Source of the DNA: JAJUJL01 sp041736465
GTDB taxonomy: Bacteria > Chloroflexota > Anaerolineae > Anaerolineales > UBA4823
Reading direction: 5' to 3'
DNA: 64,000 bases
Assembly: GCA_041736465.1 (NCBI GenBank)
Contig: JBGSTO010000266.1
Span: 1 to 64,000 of the forward strand
Part shown: positions 17,046 to 25,968 of the stretch, in pieces
Layout: every line of letters begins with the position of its first letter
Position numbering within the stretch: the first letter of the stretch is position 1
Program-made: the position numbers and the translations under genes
Notes under the pieces: model-generated
Told to the model about the DNA's origin: nothing
Databases searched by the model: none
Seen by the model: only the letters and a program-made list of their open reading frames with translations

Positions 17046-17122
17046 ACAATCCTTCCTTGGTTATACTGGATTATGGCCAGTTGTCGGTAGGTTCTCGGAT
17101 TGCTGTGTGAGTGATGGGCGAT

Positions 17123-18193
17123 TCATTCACCTCCCTTAATTTCAGTCCAAACCCGATCCCACAGGGCCGTAGCCTCGCCCAAATCCTGGATTGGCTGGCC
17201 GTTCTGGATATCTGCAGCAGATGGGTTGGTAGCAGGGAAGCTCATATAGGCTTCGTACGCCTCCGGGTCGGATGTTTTCAACAAATCCAACGCTCCTTGG
17301 TTCGGATTGGAGTAGGGGAATTCGGCGGTAATCAGGATGCTGGCCTCGGGCTTCAGGATGTAATTAATGAACTCATGTGCTGCTTGTACGTGTGGTGCGC
17401 CCTTGGGGATGGCAAGGTTGTCATACCATAAGCCGCAGCCTTCCGCCGGGCACATGTACTGGATGTTCTCATTCTCAGAATGGGCGATAGCTGCCTCGCC
17501 ATTCCAGGTCATGCCCAACCACACCTCGCCAGACAGCAGGGCGGTTTTTGGGCTGTCGCTGTCGAACAAGCGCACGTTTGGCATCAGCTCGGCAAAACGC
17601 GCTTTGGCCTCTTCCAATTGAGCCGGATCAGTAGAATTCTTCTCATATCCCAGGATGAGCAGGCACATACCGATCACCTCGCGCTCATCGTCCAACAGCA
17701 CGACCTTCCCCGCATATTCCGGATCCCATAGGTCACTCCAACTGGTCAAGGGCCTGGTCACCTTTTCAGCGTCATATACCATACCTACCGTGCCCCACTG
17801 ATATGGAACCGAATACTTGTTGCCGGGATCGTAGCTCAGGTTTTTGAATGTATCGCCGATGTTCTTGTAGTTCGGTATCTTCGCCAGGTCGAGTGGTTCA
17901 AGCATGCCCTGCTTGATCATGATTGCGACAGTGTAATCTGAGGGGATGACCACGTCATAGCCTGCCGCACCCGCCTGCAGTTTGGCAAGCATCTCCTCAT
18001 TCGAGGAATAGGTGTCATAGTTCACCTTGATCCCGGTCTCCTCGGTGAAACCATCCAGCAGCGCTTGTGGGATGTACTCCGACCAGGCAAACAGATTTAC
18101 TTCCTTAGCTTCGGCTTCTGAGCCGCCCCCGCTGCAGGCTGCCAGCAGCAGCGCCAGCAGCGTACATACTGCAACTATCCGGTAGATCTTCAT
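17123..18193 (-). CDS. potD: spermidine/putrescine-binding lipoprotein PotD
   Basis: A 356-residue lipoprotein. Signal peptide MKIYRIVAVCTLLALLLAAC ends in a clear LAAC lipobox. Polyamine-pocket residues of PotD are visible as Trp and Tyr in LFAWSEYIP, Asp/Tyr in VVIPSDYTVAIMIKQGML, and Trp/Glu in GMTWNGEAAIA. Asp and Glu residues in LLDDEREVIGM fit the amine-charge contacts. It is the last of four pot genes in the order A-B-C-D, as in Escherichia coli. It captures putrescine or spermidine outside the membrane for the PotBC channel. Substrate preference between the two amines cannot be set from sequence. Confidence 0.9.
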   Translation of the reverse strand: MKIYRIVAVCTLLALLLAACSGGGSEAEAKEVNLFAWSEYIPQALLDGFTEETGIKVNYDTYSSNEEMLAKLQAGAAGYDVVIPSDYTVAIMIKQGMLEPLDLAKIPNYKNIGDTFKNLSYDPGNKYSVPYQWGTVGMVYDAEKVTRPLTSWSDLWDPEYAGKVVLLDDEREVIGMCLLILGYEKNSTDPAQLEEAKARFAELMPNVRLFDSDSPKTALLSGEVWLGMTWNGEAAIAHSENENIQYMCPAEGCGLWYDNLAIPKGAPHVQAAHEFINYILKPEASILITAEFPYSNPNQGALDLLKTSDPEAYEAYMSFPATNPSAADIQNGQPIQDLGEATALWDRVWTEIKGGE

Positions 18194-18292
18194 CTCTGCC
18201 TCCTTAGGTGGTGAATATGGAATGATCTGTGAGCTGGTGCAGCCGGTCTCGGCATTCCCAACGCCCTCCCAATTGAATTCGCGCCGGCGGAG

Positions 18293-19072
18293 CTACCGCT
18301 GGCGGCTTTGCACGATTTGCCCGATCAACAGCACCAGAAATACAGTGGCTACCCAGATAGTGGACAGCGCATTGACTTCCGGCGTTACCGCGAAGCGCAC
18401 CATCGAGAAGATACGCAGCGGCAGCGTGGTTGAGCCTGGCCCTGCAGTGAAATAAGTGATCACGTAATCATCCAACGAAAGCGTCAATGCCAATAATGCG
18501 CCGGACAGCACACCCGGTAAGATGGTTGGCAGCGTCACACGGGAAAAAGTGGTCAGTTCGTTGGCGCCCAGGTCCATGGCAGCTTCTTCGATGGATTTAT
18601 CGAAGCCGTGCAGCCGGGCGCGCACCACCAGGGTGACGAATGGGATGCTGAAAGCAATGTGAGACAGGGTGATCGTCCCCAGACCCAGGCGCACGCCCAC
18701 CAACGAGAAGAATACCAAAAGTGAAATCCCCATGACCACCTCTGGGATGATCACCGGGATGTAGAGCGCCGACTCGGTCAGGGTATATCCTGGGAAGCGG
18801 TAGCGCTGCAATGCCAGCGCCGCCAGAGTACCGATAATCGTAGCAACCAGGGTAGAAACCAGGGCTATGGTCAATGAGTTGCGCACTGCCAGCAGGATCT
18901 GCTGGTTGCGGAACAGCTCCTGGTACCACTGGAGGGAAAATCCTTCCCAGGAAACGTTCAACTTCTGTTTGTTGAACGAGAAGATAATCAACAGCAAAAT
19001 GGGCAGGTAAATATACGCATAAACCAGCGACGAGAATAACCTCAGCCAGATAGAAGGCTTCTTCTCGCTCAT
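18293..19072 (-). CDS. potC: polyamine ABC permease PotC
   Basis: A 259-residue permease with six membrane spans, starting with SSLVYAYIYLPILLLIIFSF as in PotC. The EAA loop is SIEEAAMDLGANELTTFSRV followed by TLPTILPG. Its start overlaps the potB stop by four bases (ATGA), which indicates translational coupling. It forms the polyamine channel with PotB and is driven by PotA. A gap of about 100 bases separates it from potD, with no strong hairpin or promoter that I can see. Confidence 0.92.
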   Translation of the reverse strand: MSEKKPSIWLRLFSSLVYAYIYLPILLLIIFSFNKQKLNVSWEGFSLQWYQELFRNQQILLAVRNSLTIALVSTLVATIIGTLAALALQRYRFPGYTLTESALYIPVIIPEVVMGISLLVFFSLVGVRLGLGTITLSHIAFSIPFVTLVVRARLHGFDKSIEEAAMDLGANELTTFSRVTLPTILPGVLSGALLALTLSLDDYVITYFTAGPGSTTLPLRIFSMVRFAVTPEVNALSTIWVATVFLVLLIGQIVQSRQR

Positions 19073-19980
19073 ACGAGCAAATCCTCGCTGAAGCCGACCT
19101 TACGGGTGTAATACATCGTCATCGCCAGCGTAAAGAACATCAACACCATGGACGCTGCCGCGCCAAAAGGCCAGTCTCGAGCGGTGAGGAACTGGTTGCG
19201 CACCAGGTTGCCGATCAGAATCGTCTTTGCACCGCCCATTAGATCGGGCACCACAAACATTCCCATGGCAGGGATAAACACCAGAATTGAGCCGGCAGTA
19301 ACGCCGGGCAGGCTGAGCGGAAGAGTCACACGCAAAAAAGATGCCAGCGGTCGTGCGCCCAGGTCAGCCGCAGCTTCCAGTTGGGCATTCTCGATCTTCT
19401 CCAGCGAAGTGTACAAGGGCAGAATCATAAAAGGCAGGAATTCATACACCATCCCGATTAGAACAGCGGTAGGTGTGTACAGGATATCCAGAGGTATCTT
19501 GATGATCCCCAGGTTGAGTAAGAAGGAGTTCAATAAACCTTCGGTGCGCAAGATCATGATCCAGGCATATATCCGGATGATGAAATTTGTCCAGAACGGC
19601 ACCAGAATTAGAAAGAGCAGCACATTTCGCTGCCGCGCCGGAACCCTGGCAATGTAATATGCCAAAGGATATGCAATCAACAGCGAGATGAACGTGGTTG
19701 CTGCACCAACGCTAATGGAATACATCAAGACGCGCAGGTACAGCGGATCGAAAAGGCGGGTGTAGTTATCCAGGTTCAAGCGATAGACCACATCGCCATA
19801 CGTCCCGCGCGTCATAAAGCTGAGCACCCCCACCATCAGCATTGGCACGATCATGAACACCAATAGATAAATGGCGGTGGGCGCAATCAAGGCCAAACCC
19901 TGAGCTGTGCTGCTTTCTCTCAAGGCAGCCAGTGAAAATCGCTTTGTGTGTATTTTGGCAGCTTGAACGCCTGTGCTCAT
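19069..19980 (-). CDS. potB: polyamine ABC permease PotB
   Basis: A 303-residue permease. The first membrane span is near residues 28-52 (LALIAPTAIYLLVFMIVPML). The sequence FLVLVPFWTN-like LFLILVPFWTNFIIRIYAWM is a PotB signature, and the EAA loop reads LEAAADLGARPLASFLRVTL. It starts one base after the potA stop and overlaps potC by four bases. Together with PotC it builds the transmembrane path for putrescine or spermidine. Confidence 0.92.
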   Translation of the reverse strand: MSTGVQAAKIHTKRFSLAALRESSTAQGLALIAPTAIYLLVFMIVPMLMVGVLSFMTRGTYGDVVYRLNLDNYTRLFDPLYLRVLMYSISVGAATTFISLLIAYPLAYYIARVPARQRNVLLFLILVPFWTNFIIRIYAWIMILRTEGLLNSFLLNLGIIKIPLDILYTPTAVLIGMVYEFLPFMILPLYTSLEKIENAQLEAAADLGARPLASFLRVTLPLSLPGVTAGSILVFIPAMGMFVVPDLMGGAKTILIGNLVRNQFLTARDWPFGAAASMVLMFFTLAMTMYYTRKVGFSEDLLV

Positions 19981-19981
19981 C

Positions 19982-21094
19982 TCAATCCTCGGGAAGGATC
20001 AAAACATTCTCAGGAAAGAGATTCGCCCAAATCTCTTGACCGGGTAGAAAGTAAGCCCTGGGATCCAGCGTTGAGATCTTGTTCTGCTCCCAGGCATTGA
20101 GGCGGATGCCGCCTGCCAGTTCCAGCAGCACATGGGTATTCGAGCCGATATAGCTCGTATGGATCACACGCCCTTTGAAACTATTGCTGCCAAAGGCCGG
20201 CTCCTGGGCAATACGAACTTTTTCTGGGCGAATGGAGACCGCCACTGTCTGCCCCGGCGCGAGGTTGCCAACCGCAAGGCCCGATATCTGTGCGCCCAGG
20301 GCCGGGACGTTCACCTTTGCTCCCTGATCATCAACCGCCAGCATCTCGCCGGAAAAGAAGTTGGCCTGCCCGATGAAGTCGGCTACAAAGCGGCAGTTAG
20401 GGCGCTCGTAAATCTCCACCGGGGTGCCGGTTTGCAGAGCTTTGCCGCGGCTCATCACCGTGATGCGGTCCGACATGGTCAGCGCTTCTTCCTGATCATG
20501 GGTCACGTAGATGAAGGTGATGCCCACCTGCTCCTGCAGTATTTTCAATTCGATCTGCATCTCTCTGCGCAGTTTGAGGTCCAGCGCGCCCAGAGGCTCA
20601 TCCAGCAGCAGCACTTTAGGGCGTTTTACCAGGGCACGCGCCAGGGCAACGCGCTGCTGCTGCCCGCCGGATAGCTGTTTGGGTTTGCGCCGCTCCATGC
20701 CCGTTAGCTTGACCATTTCCAGGGCTTCGCCTACGCGGCGGTTGATCTCAGCAGACTGCGTCTTATCCATCTCCAGGCCAAACGCTACATTTTGGAACAC
20801 GCTCATGTGCTGAAACAGCGCATAGCTCTGAAAGACCGTATTCACCGGGCGCAAGAATGGTGGGATGCGCCCCATCGGCTTGCCATCGATCAGCACCTCC
20901 CCGCTGCTGGGCCATTCGAAGCCTGCAATCATGCGCAGCGAGGTGGTCTTCCCACATCCGGAGGGCCCCAGCAGGGAGAAAAATTCCCCATGCCGGATCT
21001 GCAAATTTACATGATCAACTGCGGTGAGTTCGTTCCCCTCGGGGGTGGCAAACCGCTTGACCACATCTACAAGCTCAATGACGAATTCGCTCAT
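19982..21094 (-). CDS. potA: polyamine ABC transporter ATPase PotA
   Basis: A 370-residue ATPase. Walker A is GPSGCGKTT (about residue 39), the Q-loop is NTVFQSYALF, the signature LSGGQQQRVALARAL, Walker B VLLLDEPLGALD, and the switch His in YVTHDQEEALTMSD. The C-terminal 110 residues form the TOBE domain (SIRPEKVRI), as in PotA. It couples ATP hydrolysis to import through PotBC. The gene lies 21 bases after the patA-like gene and is probably cotranscribed with it. Confidence 0.93.
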   Translation of the reverse strand: MSEFVIELVDVVKRFATPEGNELTAVDHVNLQIRHGEFFSLLGPSGCGKTTSLRMIAGFEWPSSGEVLIDGKPMGRIPPFLRPVNTVFQSYALFQHMSVFQNVAFGLEMDKTQSAEINRRVGEALEMVKLTGMERRKPKQLSGGQQQRVALARALVKRPKVLLLDEPLGALDLKLRREMQIELKILQEQVGITFIYVTHDQEEALTMSDRITVMSRGKALQTGTPVEIYERPNCRFVADFIGQANFFSGEMLAVDDQGAKVNVPALGAQISGLAVGNLAPGQTVAVSIRPEKVRIAQEPAFGSNSFKGRVIHTSYIGSNTHVLLELAGGIRLNAWEQNKISTLDPRAYFLPGQEIWANLFPENVLILPED

Positions 21095-21115
21095 CTTGAT
21101 CTCTGCGGTGTGGGG

Positions 21116-22489
21116 CTAATGTGCAGCAGGCTGCAGAACCGAGTTGATTTCTAACAACACATCTTCCAGCCGGTCAAGCACGGCATCGATTTGCTCATAT
21201 GTGATCACCAACGGCGGCTCGATACGGATGGTGTGAGCGCTGGTCAGCGTGCCAGCAACCAGCACGCCGCGCTTGAACAACCCGGCTGCAACCTTATAGC
21301 CATTTTCCGAGTCGTGGAAGTGCAACCCGATCAGCAAGCCTTTGCCGGTTACATTGGCGAAGATGTGGGCATATTGGGCTGCCAGGGCCTGCAGCCTGGG
21401 GATCAAATATCCGCCCTTCTCGGCCGCGACTTCCCACAAGCGATCGCGCAGGGTGACGTGAATGGCAGCGATAGCTGCGCTGCATGCCAGCGCACCCCCA
21501 CCCGTGGTAGTGGTGTGGATGAAAGGATTGGGCGCCATCATGCGCTGCCAGATTTCCTCTGTGGAACAAAAGGCGCTCACCGGCATCACCCCCCCGCCCA
21601 GCGATTTAGCCGCTGCCAGAATATCGGGCTCGACACCCCAATGATCTACCCCCCACAGCTTGCCGGTGCGTCCCATGCCGGTCTGCACCTCATCGGCGAT
21701 CAGCAAAGCCCCATACTGGCGGGTAGCTTGCCGGATGCGCGGCCAAAAATCATCCGGCGGAACGATCGCCCCGGCCTCCCCCTGAATCGGTTCCATCAGC
21801 ACTGCTGCAATCTCAATGCCTACGCTTTTACAGATTTCTAACTGCCGCTCCACTGCCTCGGCATCTCCAAAAGGCACGTGATACACCGGCCCGCCATATA
21901 AAATACCCGCCGGTTGGCGGTAATCTGCCTTGCCCATCATGCTCAAAGAGCCCATCGTTTTTCCATGAAAGCCTTTTAGCGCCGCAATGAAGCCCGGTTT
22001 GCCGGTATACATTTTTGCCAGCTTGATCGACCCCTCGATCGCCTCCGTACCTGAGGCGGCAAAGAATGAATATTTGATATCACCCGGAGTGATCTGCGCC
22101 ATCAGCCGCGCCAAAACGCCTCGCAGCGGGTCGATCAGTTCCTGGCTGGGCATTGGCGTGCGCGCGAGCTGGGCGCGCACCGCCTCGACCACTTCTGGAT
22201 GGCCCCAGCCCAGGTCCATCATGCCGTAGCCGCCCAGGCAGTCAATGTACTCACGGCCCAGTACATCCTGAAAAACTGCGCCCTTTCCGGTCCACTCAGT
22301 TGCCGCCCAATCGCCTGCCTCGGTAACCGCTTTGCGGTATCCGAGCCAGCCGCGGTTGAAGTGTTCGGCAAAATTGTATTGGGATTCCTCGATGATGCGC
22401 TTGCCTTCCTCATCCGAAACAACTGGTTTTTGAATAAGTTCGAGCCAGCGTCCTGCGTAGGCCTGGGCATCGTTCAGTGATTGCGCCAT
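21116..22489 (-). CDS. patA: putrescine aminotransferase, PatA/YgjG type
   Basis: A 457-residue class III aminotransferase with the long N-terminal arm of PatA (EEGKRIIEESQYNFAEHFNR). The cofactor region is FFAASGTEAIEGSIKLAK, the Asp site LLIADEVQTGMGRTG, and the Schiff-base Lys lies in AAKSLGGGVMP at about 295, near K300 of E. coli PatA. ATG at 22489 is chosen because AGGAAGG stands eight bases before it; the ATG at 22495 would sit too close. It should convert putrescine to 4-aminobutanal (cyclising to 1-pyrroline). It sits between an Lrp regulator and potABCD, matching that role. Other diamines such as cadaverine are possible. Confidence 0.88.
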   Translation of the reverse strand: MAQSLNDAQAYAGRWLELIQKPVVSDEEGKRIIEESQYNFAEHFNRGWLGYRKAVTEAGDWAATEWTGKGAVFQDVLGREYIDCLGGYGMMDLGWGHPEVVEAVRAQLARTPMPSQELIDPLRGVLARLMAQITPGDIKYSFFAASGTEAIEGSIKLAKMYTGKPGFIAALKGFHGKTMGSLSMMGKADYRQPAGILYGGPVYHVPFGDAEAVERQLEICKSVGIEIAAVLMEPIQGEAGAIVPPDDFWPRIRQATRQYGALLIADEVQTGMGRTGKLWGVDHWGVEPDILAAAKSLGGGVMPVSAFCSTEEIWQRMMAPNPFIHTTTTGGGALACSAAIAAIHVTLRDRLWEVAAEKGGYLIPRLQALAAQYAHIFANVTGKGLLIGLHFHDSENGYKVAAGLFKRGVLVAGTLTSAHTIRIEPPLVITYEQIDAVLDRLEDVLLEINSVLQPAAH

Positions 22490-22513
22490 ACACATATCCT
22501 TCCTGAGTACTGC

Positions 22514-22999
22514 TTACGATTCAGACTCCTGTTGGTCTTGAGAGGTGAGCGGCACCCGCCACTGGTAGACATCTTTGAGCCGGATCGGCACAATGGAGGT
22601 GGTGGTTTTGCGCACACCCGGCAGCTTGCCTATGAACTCGGTTGCCAGTGCGTACACCTCAGCATTATCGCGTGCCACAACCTGGGCGCTGACGTCACGC
22701 TCGCCAATCGAGCAAGCCACGTAGGTGACGTTTTCATGCTCTGCCAGCTGCCGGGCAACCTGATTGATCAGGCCTGGCTCGACTTCGATAAACACATCGG
22801 CAATAATGGTGTATCCAAGCGCTTCCGGGTTGACGACTGCGCTGATCTTGATCACATCGTTATTAATCAAACGCTCGATGCGATAACGCACCGAGCGCTC
22901 TGTAATACCAATCTGGCGGGCTATTTCCGACGCCGCCATGCGTCCATCTTCGAGCAGCAGGTTGATGATCTTGCGATCGATCGTGTCGATTTTCGACAT
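22514..22999 (-). CDS. Lrp/AsnC-family transcriptional regulator
   Basis: A 161-residue regulator. Residues 1-60 form the AsnC helix-turn-helix (DTIDRKIINLLLEDGRMAAS, EIARQIGITERSVRYRIERL). The rest is the RAM ligand-binding domain, with ITTTSIVP-like TTTSIVPIRLKDVY near the end. It has its own sigma-70 promoter and starts a run of putrescine genes 24 bases upstream of patA. Lrp-type proteins respond to amino acids or related amines, so control of the putrescine genes by substrate is likely. It could also control the ydc genes just upstream. Confidence 0.92.
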   Translation of the reverse strand: MSKIDTIDRKIINLLLEDGRMAASEIARQIGITERSVRYRIERLINNDVIKISAVVNPEALGYTIIADVFIEVEPGLINQVARQLAEHENVTYVACSIGERDVSAQVVARDNAEVYALATEFIGKLPGVRKTTTSIVPIRLKDVYQWRVPLTSQDQQESES

Positions 23000-23031
23000 G
23001 CACCATTCCTCGACTTCCGTTATCTACAATA

Positions 23032-23060
23032 ATGTTAGCATTTATTTCCGAAACCGTCAA
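23032..23060 (-). promoter_or_regulatory. sigma-70 promoter of the Lrp-patA-pot genes
   Basis: On the minus strand TTGACG (23055-23060) and TAACAT (23032-23037) are exactly 17 bases apart. They lie 33-61 bases before the Lrp start codon, in the short gap after the ydcV-like gene. This gives the Lrp-patA-potABCD string its own start point, separate from the ydc genes. Confidence 0.7.
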
Positions 23061-23067
23061 GAAAAAA

Positions 23068-23871
23068 CTACTCGCTGCTTTCCTGTGTCAGGCGATGGGC
23101 GATCACAATCGGGATAAATGTGATCAGTATGACAACAATCGCGACTACATTGGTAACAGGCCGGTCGCGCGGGCGCACCAGCTGACTGAAAATCCAGATT
23201 GGCAGCGTCGACTGCTGTCCGGCAGTAAAGGTCGTCACGATCACTTCGTCGAAGGAAAGCGCGAACGCCAGCATCCCACCTGCCAGCAGCGCTGTGGCGA
23301 GATTCGGAAAAATCACGTAGCGAAATGTTTGCCAGCCGTTAGCCCCCAGGTCCATGGAAGCTTCGACTTGCGAGTTTCCAAAGCGGCGAAAACGAGCAAT
23401 GACATTGTTGTAAACAACCACCACACAAAATGTAGCATGCCCGATAACAATCGTCCAAAAGCTGAAGGGTATATTCCCCAGGCTGATGGCAGAGCGCAGC
23501 GCAATGCCGGTAACGATGCCCGGCAGCGCCAACGGGAGCAGCAGCAGAAAAGATACCGCTTCTTTTCCGAAGAAACTTTTGCGGGCAACCGCGGCAGCAG
23601 CCAGAGTCCCCAGCACCAGAGCCGCCAGCGTGGCGATGCTTGCCACCTGCAAAGAAAGCCGCAGCGCTTGCCAGAAATCCGTTCGGCCCATGGTCACACC
23701 AAACCACTTGAGCGTCAGCCCGGGTGGAGGAAAGCTGTAGGTGGCTTCTTCGGTCGTGAAGGCATACAGAAGAATAATTAACACCGGGATGTGCAAAAAG
23801 AGCAGCACCAGCCATGCACTGATGGCAACCGGCAGGGGAGCTTTTTCGCCCCCGGCTTGCGGAGTGTTCAT
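23068..23871 (-). CDS. ydcV: ABC permease, YdcV/PotC type
   Basis: A 267-residue permease, second channel subunit of the YdcSTUV-type importer. It begins with a hydrophobic span LVLLFLHIPVLIILLYAF, and the EAA loop reads QVEASMDLGANGWQTFRYV followed by IFPNL. The gene order S-T-U-V on this strand is the same as in E. coli ydcSTUV. It ends with a basic tail (AHRLTQESSE). The gene follows its partner by 15 bases. Confidence 0.85.
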   Translation of the reverse strand: MNTPQAGGEKAPLPVAISAWLVLLFLHIPVLIILLYAFTTEEATYSFPPPGLTLKWFGVTMGRTDFWQALRLSLQVASIATLAALVLGTLAAAAVARKSFFGKEAVSFLLLLPLALPGIVTGIALRSAISLGNIPFSFWTIVIGHATFCVVVVYNNVIARFRRFGNSQVEASMDLGANGWQTFRYVIFPNLATALLAGGMLAFALSFDEVIVTTFTAGQQSTLPIWIFSQLVRPRDRPVTNVVAIVVILITFIPIVIAHRLTQESSE

Positions 23872-23886
23872 ATTCGCCTCCTGTAC

Positions 23887-24831
23887 TTACAGTGCCTCAA
23901 AAGCACCCAACCTGCGGGCAATCAGCAGATAAACAATCATAATGACAATTGGGATCATCGTAAAAGCGGCTGCCAGGGGGATGTTGCCAGATGTGCCCTG
24001 GTGGGAGAGCACAACCTGCCCGATAAAAAAGCTGGAATTCCCAAGCACCGAGGGCACGATGAAATCGCCTAACGTCAGTGAGAAGGTGAAAATCGAGCCT
24101 GCAATCACGCCAGGAAAAGCCAGCGGAAGGATGATGTTCCAGGCAGTTTGTAATGGCCGCGCACCCAGATCGCCGGAGGCTTCCAGCAGCGATTTCGGCA
24201 CCCGCTCCAGCGCAGCATGAATGGGTAAAACCATGTACGGCAGCCACACATACGTAAAGACGATAAATATTCCAATCGGTGAAAGCGAGAGCGATGACCC
24301 GCCGATGACCGGGTTGGCGAGCAAGGCATCCAGCAAGCCTTGCAGCCCGGCGTGGCTGATAAACCATGAAAGGATGCCCTCCTTCGCCAGGATCAACTTC
24401 CAGGCATACACCCGTACCAGGTAGCTTGACCACAATGGCAGGAGCATAGCCAGGTAGAGAAATCCTTTCAGGCGCGCTGAAGCGTAACGAGTCATAAAAT
24501 ATGACAGGGGAAATGCGAGCAGGATCGTCGCCATCGTGACTGCCAGCGCCATTCCAGCGGTGCGCAGTACGATGTCCATGTTCGAAGGCGTAAAGAGCTG
24601 CAGGTATGTGGACAGGGTAAATTGGCGCACCACCAGCCCGGTGAATCCATCCAGGTAATAAAAACTGTTAACCAGCATCGTCGCCAGCGAACCCAGGTAT
24701 ACCCCGCCCATCCAAAACATAGGAGGGCCGAGCAGCAGCAGCAATAAAAGTCTCGGTCGCAAGTAGATATAGGTTGACAGGCGCGAGAGCCAGCCAGATT
24801 TTGCTTCAACTACAGGAGATGCGCTCATCAA
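23887..24831 (-). CDS. ydcU: ABC permease, YdcU/PotB type
   Basis: A 314-residue permease with six or more membrane spans. It has LAMLLPLWSSYLVRVYAWKL, a PotB/YdcU signature, and the EAA loop SLLEASGDLGARPLQTAWNI followed by ILPLAFPG. It pairs with the YdcV-type subunit. A perfect 16-base-pair hairpin separates it from the ATPase gene upstream, which may set relative subunit levels. The transported amine is probably putrescine, inferred from YdcS similarity. Confidence 0.85.
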   Translation of the reverse strand: MMSASPVVEAKSGWLSRLSTYIYLRPRLLLLLLLGPPMFWMGGVYLGSLATMLVNSFYYLDGFTGLVVRQFTLSTYLQLFTPSNMDIVLRTAGMALAVTMATILLAFPLSYFMTRYASARLKGFLYLAMLLPLWSSYLVRVYAWKLILAKEGILSWFISHAGLQGLLDALLANPVIGGSSLSLSPIGIFIVFTYVWLPYMVLPIHAALERVPKSLLEASGDLGARPLQTAWNIILPLAFPGVIAGSIFTFSLTLGDFIVPSVLGNSSFFIGQVVLSHQGTSGNIPLAAAFTMIPIVIMIVYLLIARRLGAFEAL

Positions 24832-24866
24832 ACCATCCGCAATCCGCCTGATAGGAACTCAGGCAA

Positions 24867-24905
24867 GTTCAGACACCGCCGGTGTAACGCCGGCGGTGTC
24901 TGAAC
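24867..24905 (-). other. perfect 16-bp hairpin between ydcT and ydcU
   Basis: GTTCAGACACCGCCGG (24867-24882) is the exact reverse complement of 24890-24905, with a seven-base loop. No U-tract follows on either strand, so it is not an ordinary terminator. It is suited to mRNA processing or stabilisation between the ATPase and permease genes. Confidence 0.7.
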
Positions 24906-24921
24906 CGCATCTTGAAATCAC

Positions 24922-25965
24922 TTAGCCTGCCGGTGCCAGCAGCCGATTGTGTTCACGCTTCCAAATCAAGCACACACGCTGCCCGCGCACCGCCAGCACA
25001 TCCATCGAGGTGGTATACAGGTTCTGCTGGGCCACCACCAGGTCCACGCTGTTATCCAGCGCCACCAGATAGCGGGTATACAGCCCCAGATAAACCACAT
25101 TCCTCACCACGCCATCCAAAGCGATCTCATCTGGCGCCGGGTGAGTCTCCAGCGCAGCCATATGGATCTTTTCCGGGCGAATGGAAAAACTGCCTGGCGA
25201 GCCGGTAAGTGCCTGTGCAGCCTCCCCGCTGACCAGGTTGGAGATGCCCACAAAGCTGGCAACAAAGGGTGTGGCTGGGTGTTCGTATACATCTGCGGGT
25301 GTACCCACCTGCTCCACTTTGCCATGGTTGAACACTGCCAGCCGGTCACTCATCGTCAGAGCTTCCTCCTGGTCGTGGGTAACGTAAATGAACGTGATAC
25401 CCACCCTCTGCTGGATCGACTTCAACTCGAGCTGCATTTGCTGGCGAAGCTTGAGATCCAAAGCGCCCAGCGGTTCGTCCAGCAGCAGAACACGCGGGCT
25501 GTTGATGATCGCCCGCGCCAGAGCCACTCGCTGGCGCTGCCCGCCGGAGAGCTGAGATGGCTTTCGCTGCTCCAGGCCCGGCAGGCGTACCAATTCCAGC
25601 ATCTCAGCGACACGCTGCCGGCGCTCGGCTGCGGGCACTTTTTTGATCATCAAGCCATAAGCAACGTTATCCCCTACCGTCATATGCGGAAATAACGCGT
25701 AATCTTGAAAGACCGTGTTGACGCTGCGCTCATATGGCGGCAGGGTTGATACATCCTGACCATGCAGCAGGATTTTTCCCGAGCTGGGACGGTCAAAACC
25801 AGCGATCATGCGCAGACAGGTGGTCTTGCCAGAACCGGACGGACCGAGCATCGTAAAAAACTCGCCATCTCGGATGGATAGGTTTACGCCGTCAACCGCG
25901 CGCACATCACCAAAGTGGCGCGTGACGCCGCTTAATTCAACCGCTGGAAGACCTGCCTCAGCCAT
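24922..25965 (-). CDS. ydcT: ABC transporter ATPase, YdcT/PotA type
   Basis: A 347-residue ATPase with Walker A GPSGSGKTT, Q-loop NTVFQDYALFPHM, signature LSGGQRQRVALARAI, Walker B VLLLDEPLGALD and switch YVTHDQEEALTMSD. A TOBE domain (SIRPEKIHM) fills the last 100 residues. The DVRAVDGVNLSIRDGEFF start and AVFNHGKVEQVGTP block closely match E. coli YdcT. It energises the importer built from YdcU- and YdcV-type subunits, and it begins three bases after the binding-protein stop. Confidence 0.88.
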   Translation of the reverse strand: MAEAGLPAVELSGVTRHFGDVRAVDGVNLSIRDGEFFTMLGPSGSGKTTCLRMIAGFDRPSSGKILLHGQDVSTLPPYERSVNTVFQDYALFPHMTVGDNVAYGLMIKKVPAAERRQRVAEMLELVRLPGLEQRKPSQLSGGQRQRVALARAIINSPRVLLLDEPLGALDLKLRQQMQLELKSIQQRVGITFIYVTHDQEEALTMSDRLAVFNHGKVEQVGTPADVYEHPATPFVASFVGISNLVSGEAAQALTGSPGSFSIRPEKIHMAALETHPAPDEIALDGVVRNVVYLGLYTRYLVALDNSVDLVVAQQNLYTTSMDVLAVRGQRVCLIWKREHNRLLAPAG

Positions 25966-25968
25966 CGA